Of a stretch of 64,000 nt of DNA, positions 43,738 through 52,142 are shown piece after piece. Position 1 is the first letter of the stretch; the number at the start of each line of letters is the position of its first letter. The position numbers and the translations under genes are program-made. Under the pieces are notes generated by a model. It saw only the letters and a program-made list of their open reading frames with translations, ran no database searches and was not told where the DNA came from. Origin of the DNA: Planctomycetota bacterium (lineage in GTDB: Bacteria; Planctomycetota; Uabimicrobiia; Uabimicrobiales; Uabimicrobiaceae); the NCBI GenBank assembly GCA_029260735.1, contig JAJDCR010000141.1, forward strand, positions 62,001 through 126,000. The letters run 5' to 3'.

Positions 43738-43809
43738 GTGCCACAAAGTAAGACATTCCCTCTAAAAAATTTAAATGCCAAGAAAAACACATCTTTTAGA
43801 TTAACTTTT

Positions 43810-44742
43810 ATGATACAACTAAACTGGTTTGATATCGTTGATAAAAAAAGTGAATACAACGAATATATTTCTACTGAGAAATGGGCTTTAGCAGCTGTAC
43901 TACCTTTAAACTCTCCTCACTCTTCCCGAGTTAGCCCTGAAACCTGCCAAGCTTTGGAAGCTATAAAAACAGCTTTGACCACTTCCGAAGAAAATCTTGT
44001 GCCCGTCAAATTACCAGGTATAGAACGTGCCATTTTTTTTAACTTAAAAGAAATTATTGGGGTTTACGACTCTTCTCAAGGAGATTTCATTAAATGGGTT
44101 CAAGCTTTAAGCCCACAAGAAAAAGAAATGGATTTAGCTATTGTTGATTTGGCTCCTTTAGAGTGTGTTTATTCCTCTCCTCACTACACAATAGAAAATT
44201 CAGAAAATTTCTTTTCCTTATCCATTTCTTTAAAGATTACCACCCGCCAAGAGCTGCTATTTAAAATTGTTTCCACTTGGCTCCGTCATAAAAAGATATT
44301 ACATCTCTCAGAAATTATTGATAACTGGGAAACTTACTTAGCAAGTTTGAATTTAGGCTCTCTTTTACAGTCTTTCAGCGCAAAGGATCTCTTAAAAAAA
44401 GAAAGTTTGATGCAGAATTTACAAAAACGACTAAATCGACAAACCCATTTTTTTGAGAAACAAGGTCTTATGGTAGAAGTAACGGCCTTATCATGGACAA
44501 TGGAGGATCATACTCCCCCAACTTCAGGCAACTTAACCGACAGAATAGAACGCCGACGTAAGGCAACAACATTAAACCCGTGGGAAAATAAAAAAGAAAA
44601 ACCTTCTTCACAAAACAAGAATTTAATCGATCAAGAAAAACTAGTTAAAAAAGAAAAGATACATAATGACTCTTTATTTACCGACGACTTCCGCCGTCGT
44701 CAAGTCAAAAGAGTTATTTTGGAGGAAATAGATGATCTTTAA
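43810..44742 (+). CDS. Protein of unknown function, possibly SPFH-like core
   Basis: The ATG at 43810 gives 310 residues; a GTG at 43738 directly after the ferredoxin stop would add 24 residues, and neither has a clear ribosome site. Residues 1-215 alternate strand and helix (ALAAVLPLNS, ERAIFFNLKEIIGVYDS, FSLSISLKITT), then LLKKESLMQNLQKRLNRQT with VEVTALSW. This recalls SPFH/band-7 domains without the membrane anchor, which is a tentative call. The last 80 residues are charged and disordered. The stop overlaps the protease start by 11 nt. Confidence 0.5.
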   Translation: MIQLNWFDIVDKKSEYNEYISTEKWALAAVLPLNSPHSSRVSPETCQALEAIKTALTTSEENLVPVKLPGIERAIFFNLKEIIGVYDSSQGDFIKWVQALSPQEKEMDLAIVDLAPLECVYSSPHYTIENSENFFSLSISLKITTRQELLFKIVSTWLRHKKILHLSEIIDNWETYLASLNLGSLLQSFSAKDLLKKESLMQNLQKRLNRQTHFFEKQGLMVEVTALSWTMEDHTPPTSGNLTDRIERRRKATTLNPWENKKEKPSSQNKNLIDQEKLVKKEKIHNDSLFTDDFRRRQVKRVILEEIDDL

Positions 44743-46576
44743 TATATGTGCTGCTATCTTTGGAGTCAGTTTACTAACAGCAACAGAAGGAGCTTTGAGT
44801 TGGCTCTTAGTTGTTCTAGGAATTGGATTTCTTATTTTTGTCCACGAACTGGGTCATTTTTTAGCTGCTAAATATGAAAAAGTAAGAGTCGAGGCTTTTG
44901 CTTTGGGTTTTGGTCCGGCTATTATATCCAAACGTTGGGGAAATACCGACTATCGAATTAACTGGATCCCTTTGGGAGGTTACGTCAAAATGGCGGGCGA
45001 ACTACCCGGAGAAATCAGCGGAGAAGATGGTTTAATGTCCAAAACTCCAGGGCAACGTGCAAGAATTTTGTCAGCTGGTGTCATCATGAATGGTATTTTT
45101 GGCATTATAGGAACCATTTTAGCTTTTCATATCGGAATCCATTTTATTGTTCCGACCATCGGTTTAGTCCAGCAAGGTAGTCCTGCTTGGCAATCAGGCT
45201 TAGAGCGAGGCGACAAAGTTCTCGAAGTAAACCAAGAGAAGATAAGCAGTTTCACCGATCTTTTTGTCGCAATTGCTTTTAGTAACGAAGAAAAAGGTGT
45301 TAATTTAAAAATACAAAGAGGAAACGAAGTCTTCGACTGCTTAGTTCAGCCCAAATATAACGAAGCCCGAGGAATTCAAACCATCGGAATTGCTCCTCAT
45401 CTATTATCAGAGCTAAAAGCGCCCAAGAACTCTACGGCCTACCAGGCAGGATTAAGAGACGGAGATACCATAAAAAAAATCGACAATGTTGAGGTAGAAG
45501 ACGGCTACGATGTAGAGCAACTCCTAGCTAGCTCTCAAAAAAAAGAAATTGAAATTACCATTGATAGAAAAGGCCAAGAAAAAACTATTCTATGGAGTCC
45601 TCCGACTCGAAAAACATATAGGATTGGAATTCTTTCTCGGCAAGTAAAAATAGACTCTGTACGTCAAAGTACCCTTGTTAAAGGTAAAGCAGTCGTAACT
45701 CAGGCAAAAACTCTTGGCTTTCAAGCGGGCGACACACTCATTAGCATCGAAGAAGAGAAAGTTTTTACTCGCCAAGAGTTCAAAGAAAAGCTAGAAAAAA
45801 TCTCTGGTAAAGGAAACATGTACATCCTTCGAGGAGGAGAAGAGCTTGCTATCTCTTTAAATCTTACATCTATCGATTCATTTGTCGCAGATTTTTCATT
45901 TTCTGCAGATCTTTATGTAGGAGAAGTACTGCAAGACTACCCAGCAGCAGAGCACTTAAAAGCAGGAGATAAACTTATCTCCGCTAATGGACTAGCCCTT
46001 CATAGTTTTTCTGATATTTTCAGTGCAGTACAAGATGCTCAAAGCACTCCTATCGAATTTGTCTATCTAAGAGGTGACCAAGAGTACAAAGCAACTGTAC
46101 AGCCCAAAGAAATAGAGATTCCTATATGGGGAAGTTTAGCTTTAACTCATGCTTTAACTCCAGCCACAAGCTATGGATTCAAAGAGTCTTGCGAAAGAGG
46201 GTGGAACCATACCAAAAATATGGTAATGCAAATTCTCCTTATGTTAAAAGGACTCGCAAGTCAACAAGTATCTTCAAAAACTCTAGGAGGCCCTATTACC
46301 ATTTTTGCCGCCTCCCACTCGTACTTACAACTAGGTCTAGGTCGATTCATCTACTTCCTTGCTTTGATAAGTATCAACTTGGCCATCGTCAATCTTTTAC
46401 CTATTCCCATTTTAGATGGAGGACACCTTCTTTTTTTAGCTTTTGAAAAAATTACAGGACGCCCCGTTTCAGAAAACGTCATGATTTGGGCTCTCTACAT
46501 GGGTTTCTTGTTTCTCTTGTTTTTGATTGTGTATGTAACAGCCAATGATATTGAACGAGTATTTTTTGGAGGCTGA
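44732..46576 (+). CDS. rseP: Site-2 intramembrane metalloprotease (RseP family) with four PDZ-like domains
   Basis: This 614-residue M50 protease has the zinc motif HELGH at residues 38-42 in the first helix and the second metal motif PIPILDGGH near residue 565. RseP of E. coli has two periplasmic PDZ domains. Here four PDZ-like blocks can be seen between the metal motifs: GSPAWQSGLERGDKVLEVNQ, STAYQAGLRDGDTIKKIDN, AKTLGFQAGDTLISIEEE and PAAEHLKAGDKLISANG. It cleaves membrane anti-sigma factors or signal-peptide remnants. GGAGG lies six bases before the ATG. No rseA/sigmaE pair is in the window. Confidence 0.92.
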   Translation: MIFNICAAIFGVSLLTATEGALSWLLVVLGIGFLIFVHELGHFLAAKYEKVRVEAFALGFGPAIISKRWGNTDYRINWIPLGGYVKMAGELPGEISGEDGLMSKTPGQRARILSAGVIMNGIFGIIGTILAFHIGIHFIVPTIGLVQQGSPAWQSGLERGDKVLEVNQEKISSFTDLFVAIAFSNEEKGVNLKIQRGNEVFDCLVQPKYNEARGIQTIGIAPHLLSELKAPKNSTAYQAGLRDGDTIKKIDNVEVEDGYDVEQLLASSQKKEIEITIDRKGQEKTILWSPPTRKTYRIGILSRQVKIDSVRQSTLVKGKAVVTQAKTLGFQAGDTLISIEEEKVFTRQEFKEKLEKISGKGNMYILRGGEELAISLNLTSIDSFVADFSFSADLYVGEVLQDYPAAEHLKAGDKLISANGLALHSFSDIFSAVQDAQSTPIEFVYLRGDQEYKATVQPKEIEIPIWGSLALTHALTPATSYGFKESCERGWNHTKNMVMQILLMLKGLASQQVSSKTLGGPITIFAASHSYLQLGLGRFIYFLALISINLAIVNLLPIPILDGGHLLFLAFEKITGRPVSENVMIWALYMGFLFLLFLIVYVTANDIERVFFGG

Positions 46577-46583
46577 AATAAGC

Positions 46584-46856
46584 ATGAATGAAGAACTCTC
46601 TGATTTCATCGGAAAAAATGTCGTCATCGACACTAAAAGCTCTTATCTTTATATGGGAGTGCTAAAATCAGTAGGAGAGTACTTTATTGATTTAGATGAT
46701 GTTGATGTTCACGACCATAGCGAATACAATAAGTCAAAAGAGCTCTATGTTATGGATTCACAAAGACATGGTCTCAAGATTAATCGTAAAGCAGTGAAAA
46801 TTGTCCTAAATGAAATAGTTTCGCTTAGTTTACTAGAAGATGTTATCGAATATTAG
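46584..46856 (+). CDS. Small planctomycete-type protein, possible Sm-like beta barrel
   Basis: This 90-residue protein starts at ATG 46584. Blocks IGKNVVIDTKSSYLYMGVLKSV, YFIDLDDVDVHDHS and GLKINRKAVKIV suggest a small five-strand barrel in which GKxVxVDTxSxYxYxGxL resembles the start of an Sm fold. I have the impression this family is common in planctomycetes, but that is memory, not search. It follows the protease with GGAGG (46569-46573) upstream. Its stop overlaps the end of the convergent glycosyltransferase gene by 4 nt. Confidence 0.6.
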   Translation: MNEELSDFIGKNVVIDTKSSYLYMGVLKSVGEYFIDLDDVDVHDHSEYNKSKELYVMDSQRHGLKINRKAVKIVLNEIVSLSLLEDVIEY

Positions 46857-47947
46857 GTTCTTAGAAAAACTCCCTGTGACTTAAGTACTTTTTCATAGAA
46901 TTCCCAGGTTTTTCTTGCCGTTCTCTCCCAAGTTAGCTCAAGAGCTTTCTCTCTACCTTTGGCGGCTTGATCCTGGGCTTCTTGATAATTTTGATACACC
47001 CATTCACAAGCTCGGACAAACTGCTCGGGCTGATTGTGCTCAATAACTTGGACATAGGGAGAAAATATCTCTGCGACACAAGGCATTGAGCAAGTTATGA
47101 CAGGAGTTCCTACCAGCAAAGATTCACCAACAGGCATCCCATAGCCTTCAGAGGGAGAAAGAAAAATCAAGGCTATCGCCCGACGAAAGAGTTCTCCTAG
47201 CTTTTGCTCAGAAACAATTCCCAAAGGCTCAATTTTTGGATGTAAGCGAAGACTCTCTTCAAAAACAGGATGAACAGGCCCAGTGATTTTTATAGAAAAC
47301 CTTGAATTCCATTTTTTTTGTAGTAGCTCAAAGCCTCGTAAAGTATGTTCAAATTGTTTACGGGGACGAGAAGCTCCTCCTACAACCAAGAAATAAGGAG
47401 AAGAATCTAAAAGAACTTCTCTCTTTCCTTCTCCAAAAATAGAATTAATCCCAAGATGAGTCACTTCTATTGAAGGAGCTAGAGGGTACAACTCTTCAAA
47501 ATGCCTTTTCGTCGCCTGGGAAACAGCAACGATTCCTTGGGCATTTTTTTGTGATAAGTAAAGCCACATATCTTGCTTCATCCTCTCCCAACGGCTGTAA
47601 TTATGGGGATAACGACGCCAACTCAAGTCATGAACAGTGACAACTTGGGGAATATTACTAAAGAGAGGATAGGCTGTAAGCGGAGAGTGAAATATTTCAA
47701 CCTGATCTTTTTCTAAAAGAGAGGGAATCTTTTTTTGAGTGAAAAATCCATAAGAAACATGAGAAGCAACAGAGACCACTCGCACTCTTTCACTAACTAA
47801 GCTTTCCAGAGAACTACCCTTTAAAACATACAAGACTAACGAACCTGATGTCTCTAGGCAAGCAAGAGCTTTGGCTAATTCTCTAGTGTAAACGCCTACT
47901 CCGGTAAAGTCTAAGTCGGCAAAGCGTGCATCAAAACCAACGATCAT
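46853..47947 (-). CDS. GT4-like glycosyltransferase
   Basis: This 364-residue GT-B glycosyltransferase has an N-terminal VGFDARFADLDFTGVGVYTRELAKAL and a C-terminal donor-binding block LSPSEGYGMPVGESLLVGTPVI (E-x7-E motif) over residues about 265-290. The family transfers sugars from nucleotide donors to lipids or polysaccharides, here most likely for an envelope glycan. AGGAAG precedes the ATG. It stands alone between plus-strand genes, and the substrate is unknown. Confidence 0.9.
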   Translation of the reverse strand: MIVGFDARFADLDFTGVGVYTRELAKALACLETSGSLVLYVLKGSSLESLVSERVRVVSVASHVSYGFFTQKKIPSLLEKDQVEIFHSPLTAYPLFSNIPQVVTVHDLSWRRYPHNYSRWERMKQDMWLYLSQKNAQGIVAVSQATKRHFEELYPLAPSIEVTHLGINSIFGEGKREVLLDSSPYFLVVGGASRPRKQFEHTLRGFELLQKKWNSRFSIKITGPVHPVFEESLRLHPKIEPLGIVSEQKLGELFRRAIALIFLSPSEGYGMPVGESLLVGTPVITCSMPCVAEIFSPYVQVIEHNQPEQFVRACEWVYQNYQEAQDQAAKGREKALELTWERTARKTWEFYEKVLKSQGVFLRT

Positions 47948-48107
47948 AAGCTTCCTTTACTTGACTCCCATTAAGAGAGTAGCTATAATTAATTTGCAAA
48001 AACTACTTTCGTATTGCTTGTAGCAACTAAAAACCTATTGTAGGTAGGCTTTTAGAGTACTGTCTTTATCCCAACAAAACTATAGATTCCCATAGGTTTG
48101 GCCGCAA

Positions 48108-48944
48108 ATGATTTTTTCTACTTACATCATTTCCATGAATTTATTGCTAAATATATTTGTCGTTCTTCTGAGTTTTCTCACAATTGGACTATTTCACCAA
48201 CGTGGGGTAGTTTGCTTTAAACGAGTTCGTGAACAAATCAAGAAAGAAAATGATTTCTATACAGAATTGATGCTCGGCCTAGAGTCCGTCGGACAAAATG
48301 TTTGTAGCCCCAAACTAATGGGCCGAGAAACTCGTATATCTGTATGGGAACTATACAATAATCTTCGTGTCCAGCCTAGTAAAGAAAATAAAAGTATTGT
48401 TCTTCAAAGGAAAATGCTAGAAAAAAAACAAGAGCTCTATTACAACCTGGAAGAGGCCAAGATTAACCTCGAAGTGCTTCCTTTCTTGGGAATTATTGGT
48501 ACCCTCTTGGGGTTTGCTGCTCCTCATATTTTTAACCTTTCTGGTTCAGGAAAAGTTAATTTTGATCTAACTGGGGTGGGTTTCTTTTTGGCTATATCCA
48601 GTACAATTTGTGCTCTCTTAACTTTAATCTATTTGAAAAAAACTTACGAAGCTCACACCATGGCAGATTTTGATTACTATTTGCAACAGCAAAAGTCCAT
48701 CGAAAAAATTATGATAGAGTACGATGGTTTCAAATACCTTGGAGAATGGTTAGAAATCTATCCTGATGCGATGGAAGACAACAACATGGTCAAAACTCGT
48801 AAGACAAAAAGAGCTCTTTTGGACAGAGATAAAATCAAAGATTTTCAGCTTGACCTAGATGACGAAAACGAAGAGGCTAAAGAAAGCCCTGTAAAATCGA
48901 AAAAAAACTCTTCCTCTTCTAAAAAACCTGAAGCGGAGTCGTAA
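48108..48944 (+). CDS. MotA/TolQ/ExbB-like membrane channel protein
   Basis: The protein has 278 residues. The first helix is at residues 11-29, then a cytoplasmic helical region (40-120), then two helices: EVLPFLGIIGTLLGFAAP (122-139) and GVGFFLAISSTICALLTLIYL (156-176). The GxxGTLxGF and GVxxALSST-like pattern is typical of the proton-channel subunit of MotA/TolQ/ExbB. The C-terminus is charged and disordered. The partner gene follows after 3 nt. The energised substrate is unknown; TolB, Pal and TonB receptors are not nearby. Confidence 0.75.
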   Translation: MIFSTYIISMNLLLNIFVVLLSFLTIGLFHQRGVVCFKRVREQIKKENDFYTELMLGLESVGQNVCSPKLMGRETRISVWELYNNLRVQPSKENKSIVLQRKMLEKKQELYYNLEEAKINLEVLPFLGIIGTLLGFAAPHIFNLSGSGKVNFDLTGVGFFLAISSTICALLTLIYLKKTYEAHTMADFDYYLQQQKSIEKIMIEYDGFKYLGEWLEIYPDAMEDNNMVKTRKTKRALLDRDKIKDFQLDLDDENEEAKESPVKSKKNSSSSKKPEAES

Positions 48945-48947
48945 ACA

Positions 48948-50450
48948 ATGAGACGTGCTGTAATCAACATTGCTCCTCTCTTAGACGTTCTTTTTATCAT
49001 CCTATTTGTTATCATGGGAAAACAATCTCAGGTAATGGAGGAAGAAATAAACATTGACCGCCAAGAAAGAGCCGAGCTCACTCAGAAAATAGACAAAACC
49101 CAAGGAGAAGTCTCTCTCCTTGAAAAAAACAAAACTACACTTCTCTCCGAAAAAGAAAAACTAAAACAAGATCTCAACAATCTCTATCGCCGATTGGCTC
49201 AGCAAAAAAAACAAGAGAAACTTTTAGAAGAAAAGCTTCTTGAAGAAAAAATATCCCGAGAAAAACAAGAGCAAATTTGGCAAGAAAAACTCCAGCAAAA
49301 TAAAATTTCCTGGGAAAAGCAAAAAGATTTATTAAACCAGGAAAAAGAAAAACTTGTTCAAGAAAAGAAGGAACTAGAGCAAAAAATTGTCTCTATCCAA
49401 AAAGATTTACTTTCTCGACAAAAGTGGTTAGAAAAACTCGAAGAAGAAAAAGCTAAACTAGAAAAGCGTTTAAGGGACGAAAATCAAAACTTGTTGGAAC
49501 TAAGCAAAGCAAAAAGTAGTCTAGAAGAGAAAGTTCGCAACTGGGAAGAAAAATACGAGACCATGGTTAGAACTCTTTCCGATCAAGAAGAAAAACTGGA
49601 TGAAGACAAAAAAATTCTTCGAGAAGAACTAGCCGATCTAAAGAAAAAACTAGAACTAAAAGAGAAAGACCTCGAAAAAGAAATCCAAGCTCAAATATAC
49701 TTGAAAGAACTTTTAACAAAAGAGAAAAAACGTTTACAAGAAAGACTAAATGAGCTCGTCAAAGAAAATGAAGTTCTGGAAGACGATATAAAAAAACTCC
49801 AGCAAGATATCAAGGATTACCAAGACCAAATCACTCTAATTGAAGATGAAAAAAATAGCCTAGCTTTAAGGTTAGAGGAGAGAACAAAAGAACTCGCAGC
49901 CCAAGAAAAAATACTCCGAAAACAGTTAATAGAAAAACAAAAAGAGCTCGAAGAGAAAAAAAAGGAACTAGCCAACCAAGAAAAGCTCTTAAAAGAGACT
50001 ATTTTAGCTCACCAAAAAGATTTATTAGAGAAAAGAGATAAACTAGAAAAGCAAGAAAAGTTTAACGAAGAGCTCCAGGATCAATATGAAAGAATGTGGC
50101 GTAAACTCCAGCCAGGGAAAAGTATTCTAAAGACCTTTCAAAAAGCCGAGATTCTCGAAACTAATTTTAGCATTTTTGAAATTACCCTGCAAAAGGGATG
50201 GATGACAAAAGTTGTTCTACCCAATGGCAGAGAATACAAAAAAGGGACTAAAACTCAAGAGGAGTTAGTGCTTTTTATGGAAAACACCATCCCTAAATCT
50301 GTTCAATATGATGCTAGCCGAAGTATTTTCTTAGTTTTACGAGAGCCCAGTGCTATTTTAGGCCACGTCAAGATAGTCACAGATGAGTTAAAAAAAATAA
50401 AAGTCATTTATGGTAGCATTGCCTTGACTGAAGATAGTCCTTTTGAGTAA
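48948..50450 (+). CDS. ExbD/TolR-like helix fused to a giant coiled coil
   Basis: The protein has 500 residues. The N-terminal helix INIAPLLDVLFIILFVIM carries Asp13 where ExbD/TolR/MotB keep the proton-binding Asp. About 355 residues of almost unbroken Lys/Glu/Leu/Gln coiled coil follow (30-385), then a compact C-terminal domain (about 385-500) with no recognised motif. It replaces the usual short ExbD linker with a rod long enough, in principle, to span a wide periplasm. The gene is directly after the ExbB-like gene and almost certainly co-translated. Confidence 0.75.
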   Translation: MRRAVINIAPLLDVLFIILFVIMGKQSQVMEEEINIDRQERAELTQKIDKTQGEVSLLEKNKTTLLSEKEKLKQDLNNLYRRLAQQKKQEKLLEEKLLEEKISREKQEQIWQEKLQQNKISWEKQKDLLNQEKEKLVQEKKELEQKIVSIQKDLLSRQKWLEKLEEEKAKLEKRLRDENQNLLELSKAKSSLEEKVRNWEEKYETMVRTLSDQEEKLDEDKKILREELADLKKKLELKEKDLEKEIQAQIYLKELLTKEKKRLQERLNELVKENEVLEDDIKKLQQDIKDYQDQITLIEDEKNSLALRLEERTKELAAQEKILRKQLIEKQKELEEKKKELANQEKLLKETILAHQKDLLEKRDKLEKQEKFNEELQDQYERMWRKLQPGKSILKTFQKAEILETNFSIFEITLQKGWMTKVVLPNGREYKKGTKTQEELVLFMENTIPKSVQYDASRSIFLVLREPSAILGHVKIVTDELKKIKVIYGSIALTEDSPFE

Positions 50451-50479
50451 GAGAATTCCCATGAAAATCTATAAACTCG

Positions 50480-50488
50480 TGTTATAAT
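50480..50488 (+). promoter_or_regulatory. Extended -10 promoter before the third ExbD-like module gene
   Basis: TGTTATAAT (TGn plus a perfect TATAAT at 50483-50488) lies 53 nt before the ATG at 50541. I see no good -35 box. It would allow separate expression of the gene at 50541. Confidence 0.45.
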
Positions 50489-50540
50489 GGGTACTCCTAA
50501 TAAAAATTTCAGAACTTCCTAAACAGCATAGGATGCTATC

Positions 50541-50954
50541 ATGGTAAAAAAATTAGTTATTACAATGTTTGTTTTAGTTATGGGGTTATACCTTCTCTTC
50601 CATTTTAAACTCATAGGTTTTGCCGGAGATGGCAATCTTGGGCTAGGAGGCAATGGTTTAAACACTCCTGCGGTAGTTAATCCTGAAATAAGAAATGTGA
50701 ACGAGTCAGAGATGTCATTTCACTTTGAAAATGATCAAATTTTCCAGAAAAAAGACAAAAAAAAGCAAGTCGTTAGTATAAAAAACTTTACGTCTCACCT
50801 AGAAAAAGCTCGTGCCACTCAACGTCCTGTTCATTTGATTTTTGTCGAAGAAAACACGACGGATGGATTCTACCGTCAAATCAAGGAATTGATTGAAGAG
50901 TGGGATGTTGTTATTCGAGAAAGTCGCCTAGGCCCAGAAGAATCAAAGGATTAA
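50541..50954 (+). CDS. Membrane-anchored small protein, ExbD periplasmic-domain-like
   Basis: This 137-residue protein has one N-terminal helix (about 4-24), a Gly/Asn-rich linker and a C-terminal domain (80-137). The pattern RPVHLIFVEENTTDGFYRQIKELIEEW resembles the ExbD/TolR C-terminal domain, where strand-helix units follow a polar site (positions about 96-122). The helix lacks the Asp of a proton channel. It may be the periplasmic companion of the channel pair upstream. The NnrE gene follows after 5 nt. Confidence 0.55.
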   Translation: MVKKLVITMFVLVMGLYLLFHFKLIGFAGDGNLGLGGNGLNTPAVVNPEIRNVNESEMSFHFENDQIFQKKDKKKQVVSIKNFTSHLEKARATQRPVHLIFVEENTTDGFYRQIKELIEEWDVVIRESRLGPEESKD

Positions 50955-50959
50955 GACAA

Positions 50960-51634
50960 GTGAAGTATGTAAGGCGAGAAACCGTTCGGGATTTAGATCG
51001 TCAAGCTATTGAAGACTACAAAATCCCGAGCGTTATTTTAATGGAGAATGCGGGAGCAGGAGCCACTCGCATTATTCTAGATAGAATTTCACAAGGCACC
51101 ATAGCCATCCTTTGTGGGAAGGGTAACAATGGAGGTGATGGATTTGTTATAGCTCGGCATCTCCATAACCACGGAATATCTGTTGAAGTCTTTTTTTTCG
51201 GAAAAATCGAAGATGTATCTCCCTCTTCTGATCCAGGAATCAATCTCAACATTTTACGCAAAATGGGCTTTGAACCCACTATTATACAATCTATCGATGA
51301 TTTCCAAACTCACAAACCTCGTATCCAAGCATCCCATGCCATTATTGACGCTTTGTTTGGAACTGGTTTACAAGGGGGATTACGTGAACCCATCGCCAGC
51401 ATCATCCAAGAAATAGCCTCGTGGAAAAAAAGAGTTTTTGCGATAGACATCCCTTCTGGTTTAGATGCGAACACCGGAGAAGTCATCAATGAGGTTTTAC
51501 CAGCAGAATTAACAACCACCTTTGCTTTAGCCAAAAAAGGCTTCATTTTAGGTAGAGGTCCCGAAGTAAGCGGAGAAATTTTTGTTATAGATATATCTAT
51601 CCCCCGCGAGGTTTTAGAAAATGTGGAAGAATAG
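50960..51634 (+). CDS. nnrE: NAD(P)H-hydrate epimerase
   Basis: This 224-residue protein repairs damaged NAD(P)H by epimerising the R-hydrate so that the dehydratase can restore the cofactor. The YjeF-N fold shows LMENAGAGATRII, ILCGKGNNGGDGFVIARHL, DALFGTGLQGGLREP and AIDIPSGLDANTGEV. The start is GTG 50960 with AAGGA upstream; longer frames overlap the previous gene without support. The ADP-dependent dehydratase domain found fused in many bacteria is absent, so NnrD must be encoded elsewhere. Confidence 0.88.
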   Translation: MKYVRRETVRDLDRQAIEDYKIPSVILMENAGAGATRIILDRISQGTIAILCGKGNNGGDGFVIARHLHNHGISVEVFFFGKIEDVSPSSDPGINLNILRKMGFEPTIIQSIDDFQTHKPRIQASHAIIDALFGTGLQGGLREPIASIIQEIASWKKRVFAIDIPSGLDANTGEVINEVLPAELTTTFALAKKGFILGRGPEVSGEIFVIDISIPREVLENVEE

Positions 51635-51659
51635 AAATAATTTGGAGGAAAGTGTTTTC

Positions 51660-52115
51660 ATGCGTACTTTAATTTGTCTAGCTCTCTGTGCATTTTTTCT
51701 TATCATACCTTCTTGTGTTGGAAAAGTAAAATGGGTAACTAGAGAAGGAGGAAATCCAGTAGTAGCGGAAAACTGGGTACCGACCTGCCCTGACTGTGGA
51801 CAAGTGGCTAATTTTGAAGCTCTTCAATGCGTCAATCCAGAATGCCGTATACTTCTCTCTTGGGAAGACAAAAAACTATTCATCGAATCTCTTGAAGAGA
51901 TAGACGAAATTGTAGTAGAAGACAGTGAAATAGACGACTTTCCTATTGAGGAAACAGAAGAAACACCTAGCGAAGAAGAAAACATCGATCAAACCAATTC
52001 TGAGGAAAGCGAAGAAGAAAACGCAAGCGAAACCACGGAAGAAGACGACGATCCTTGGAATTTTAGCGACGATGAGTTTTTTGAAGATACCGACTATGAC
52101 GATGTCGATTGGTAA
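51660..52115 (+). CDS. Lipoprotein with zinc ribbon and acidic tail
   Basis: This 151-residue protein starts at ATG 51660. A signal peptide ends in lipobox IPSC, then CPDCG and CVNPEC form a four-Cys zinc ribbon. The remaining about 90 residues are almost wholly Glu/Asp/Ser/Thr, a disordered acidic tail. It is likely anchored in a membrane facing the periplasm. Function is unknown; the acidic tail resembles those of rpsF and the TPR protein here in composition only. Confidence 0.6.
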   Translation: MRTLICLALCAFFLIIPSCVGKVKWVTREGGNPVVAENWVPTCPDCGQVANFEALQCVNPECRILLSWEDKKLFIESLEEIDEIVVEDSEIDDFPIEETEETPSEEENIDQTNSEESEEENASETTEEDDDPWNFSDDEFFEDTDYDDVDW

Positions 52116-52142
52116 AAAATAGTGGAAGAAAAAGGGCGCGAA

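Noticed and set aside
48108..50954. Assignment as a Zorya defence system.
   Set aside because: No ZorC/D/E helicase or nuclease genes adjacent, and the long coiled coil is on the ExbD-like rather than the MotA-like subunit; only the channel similarity is kept.
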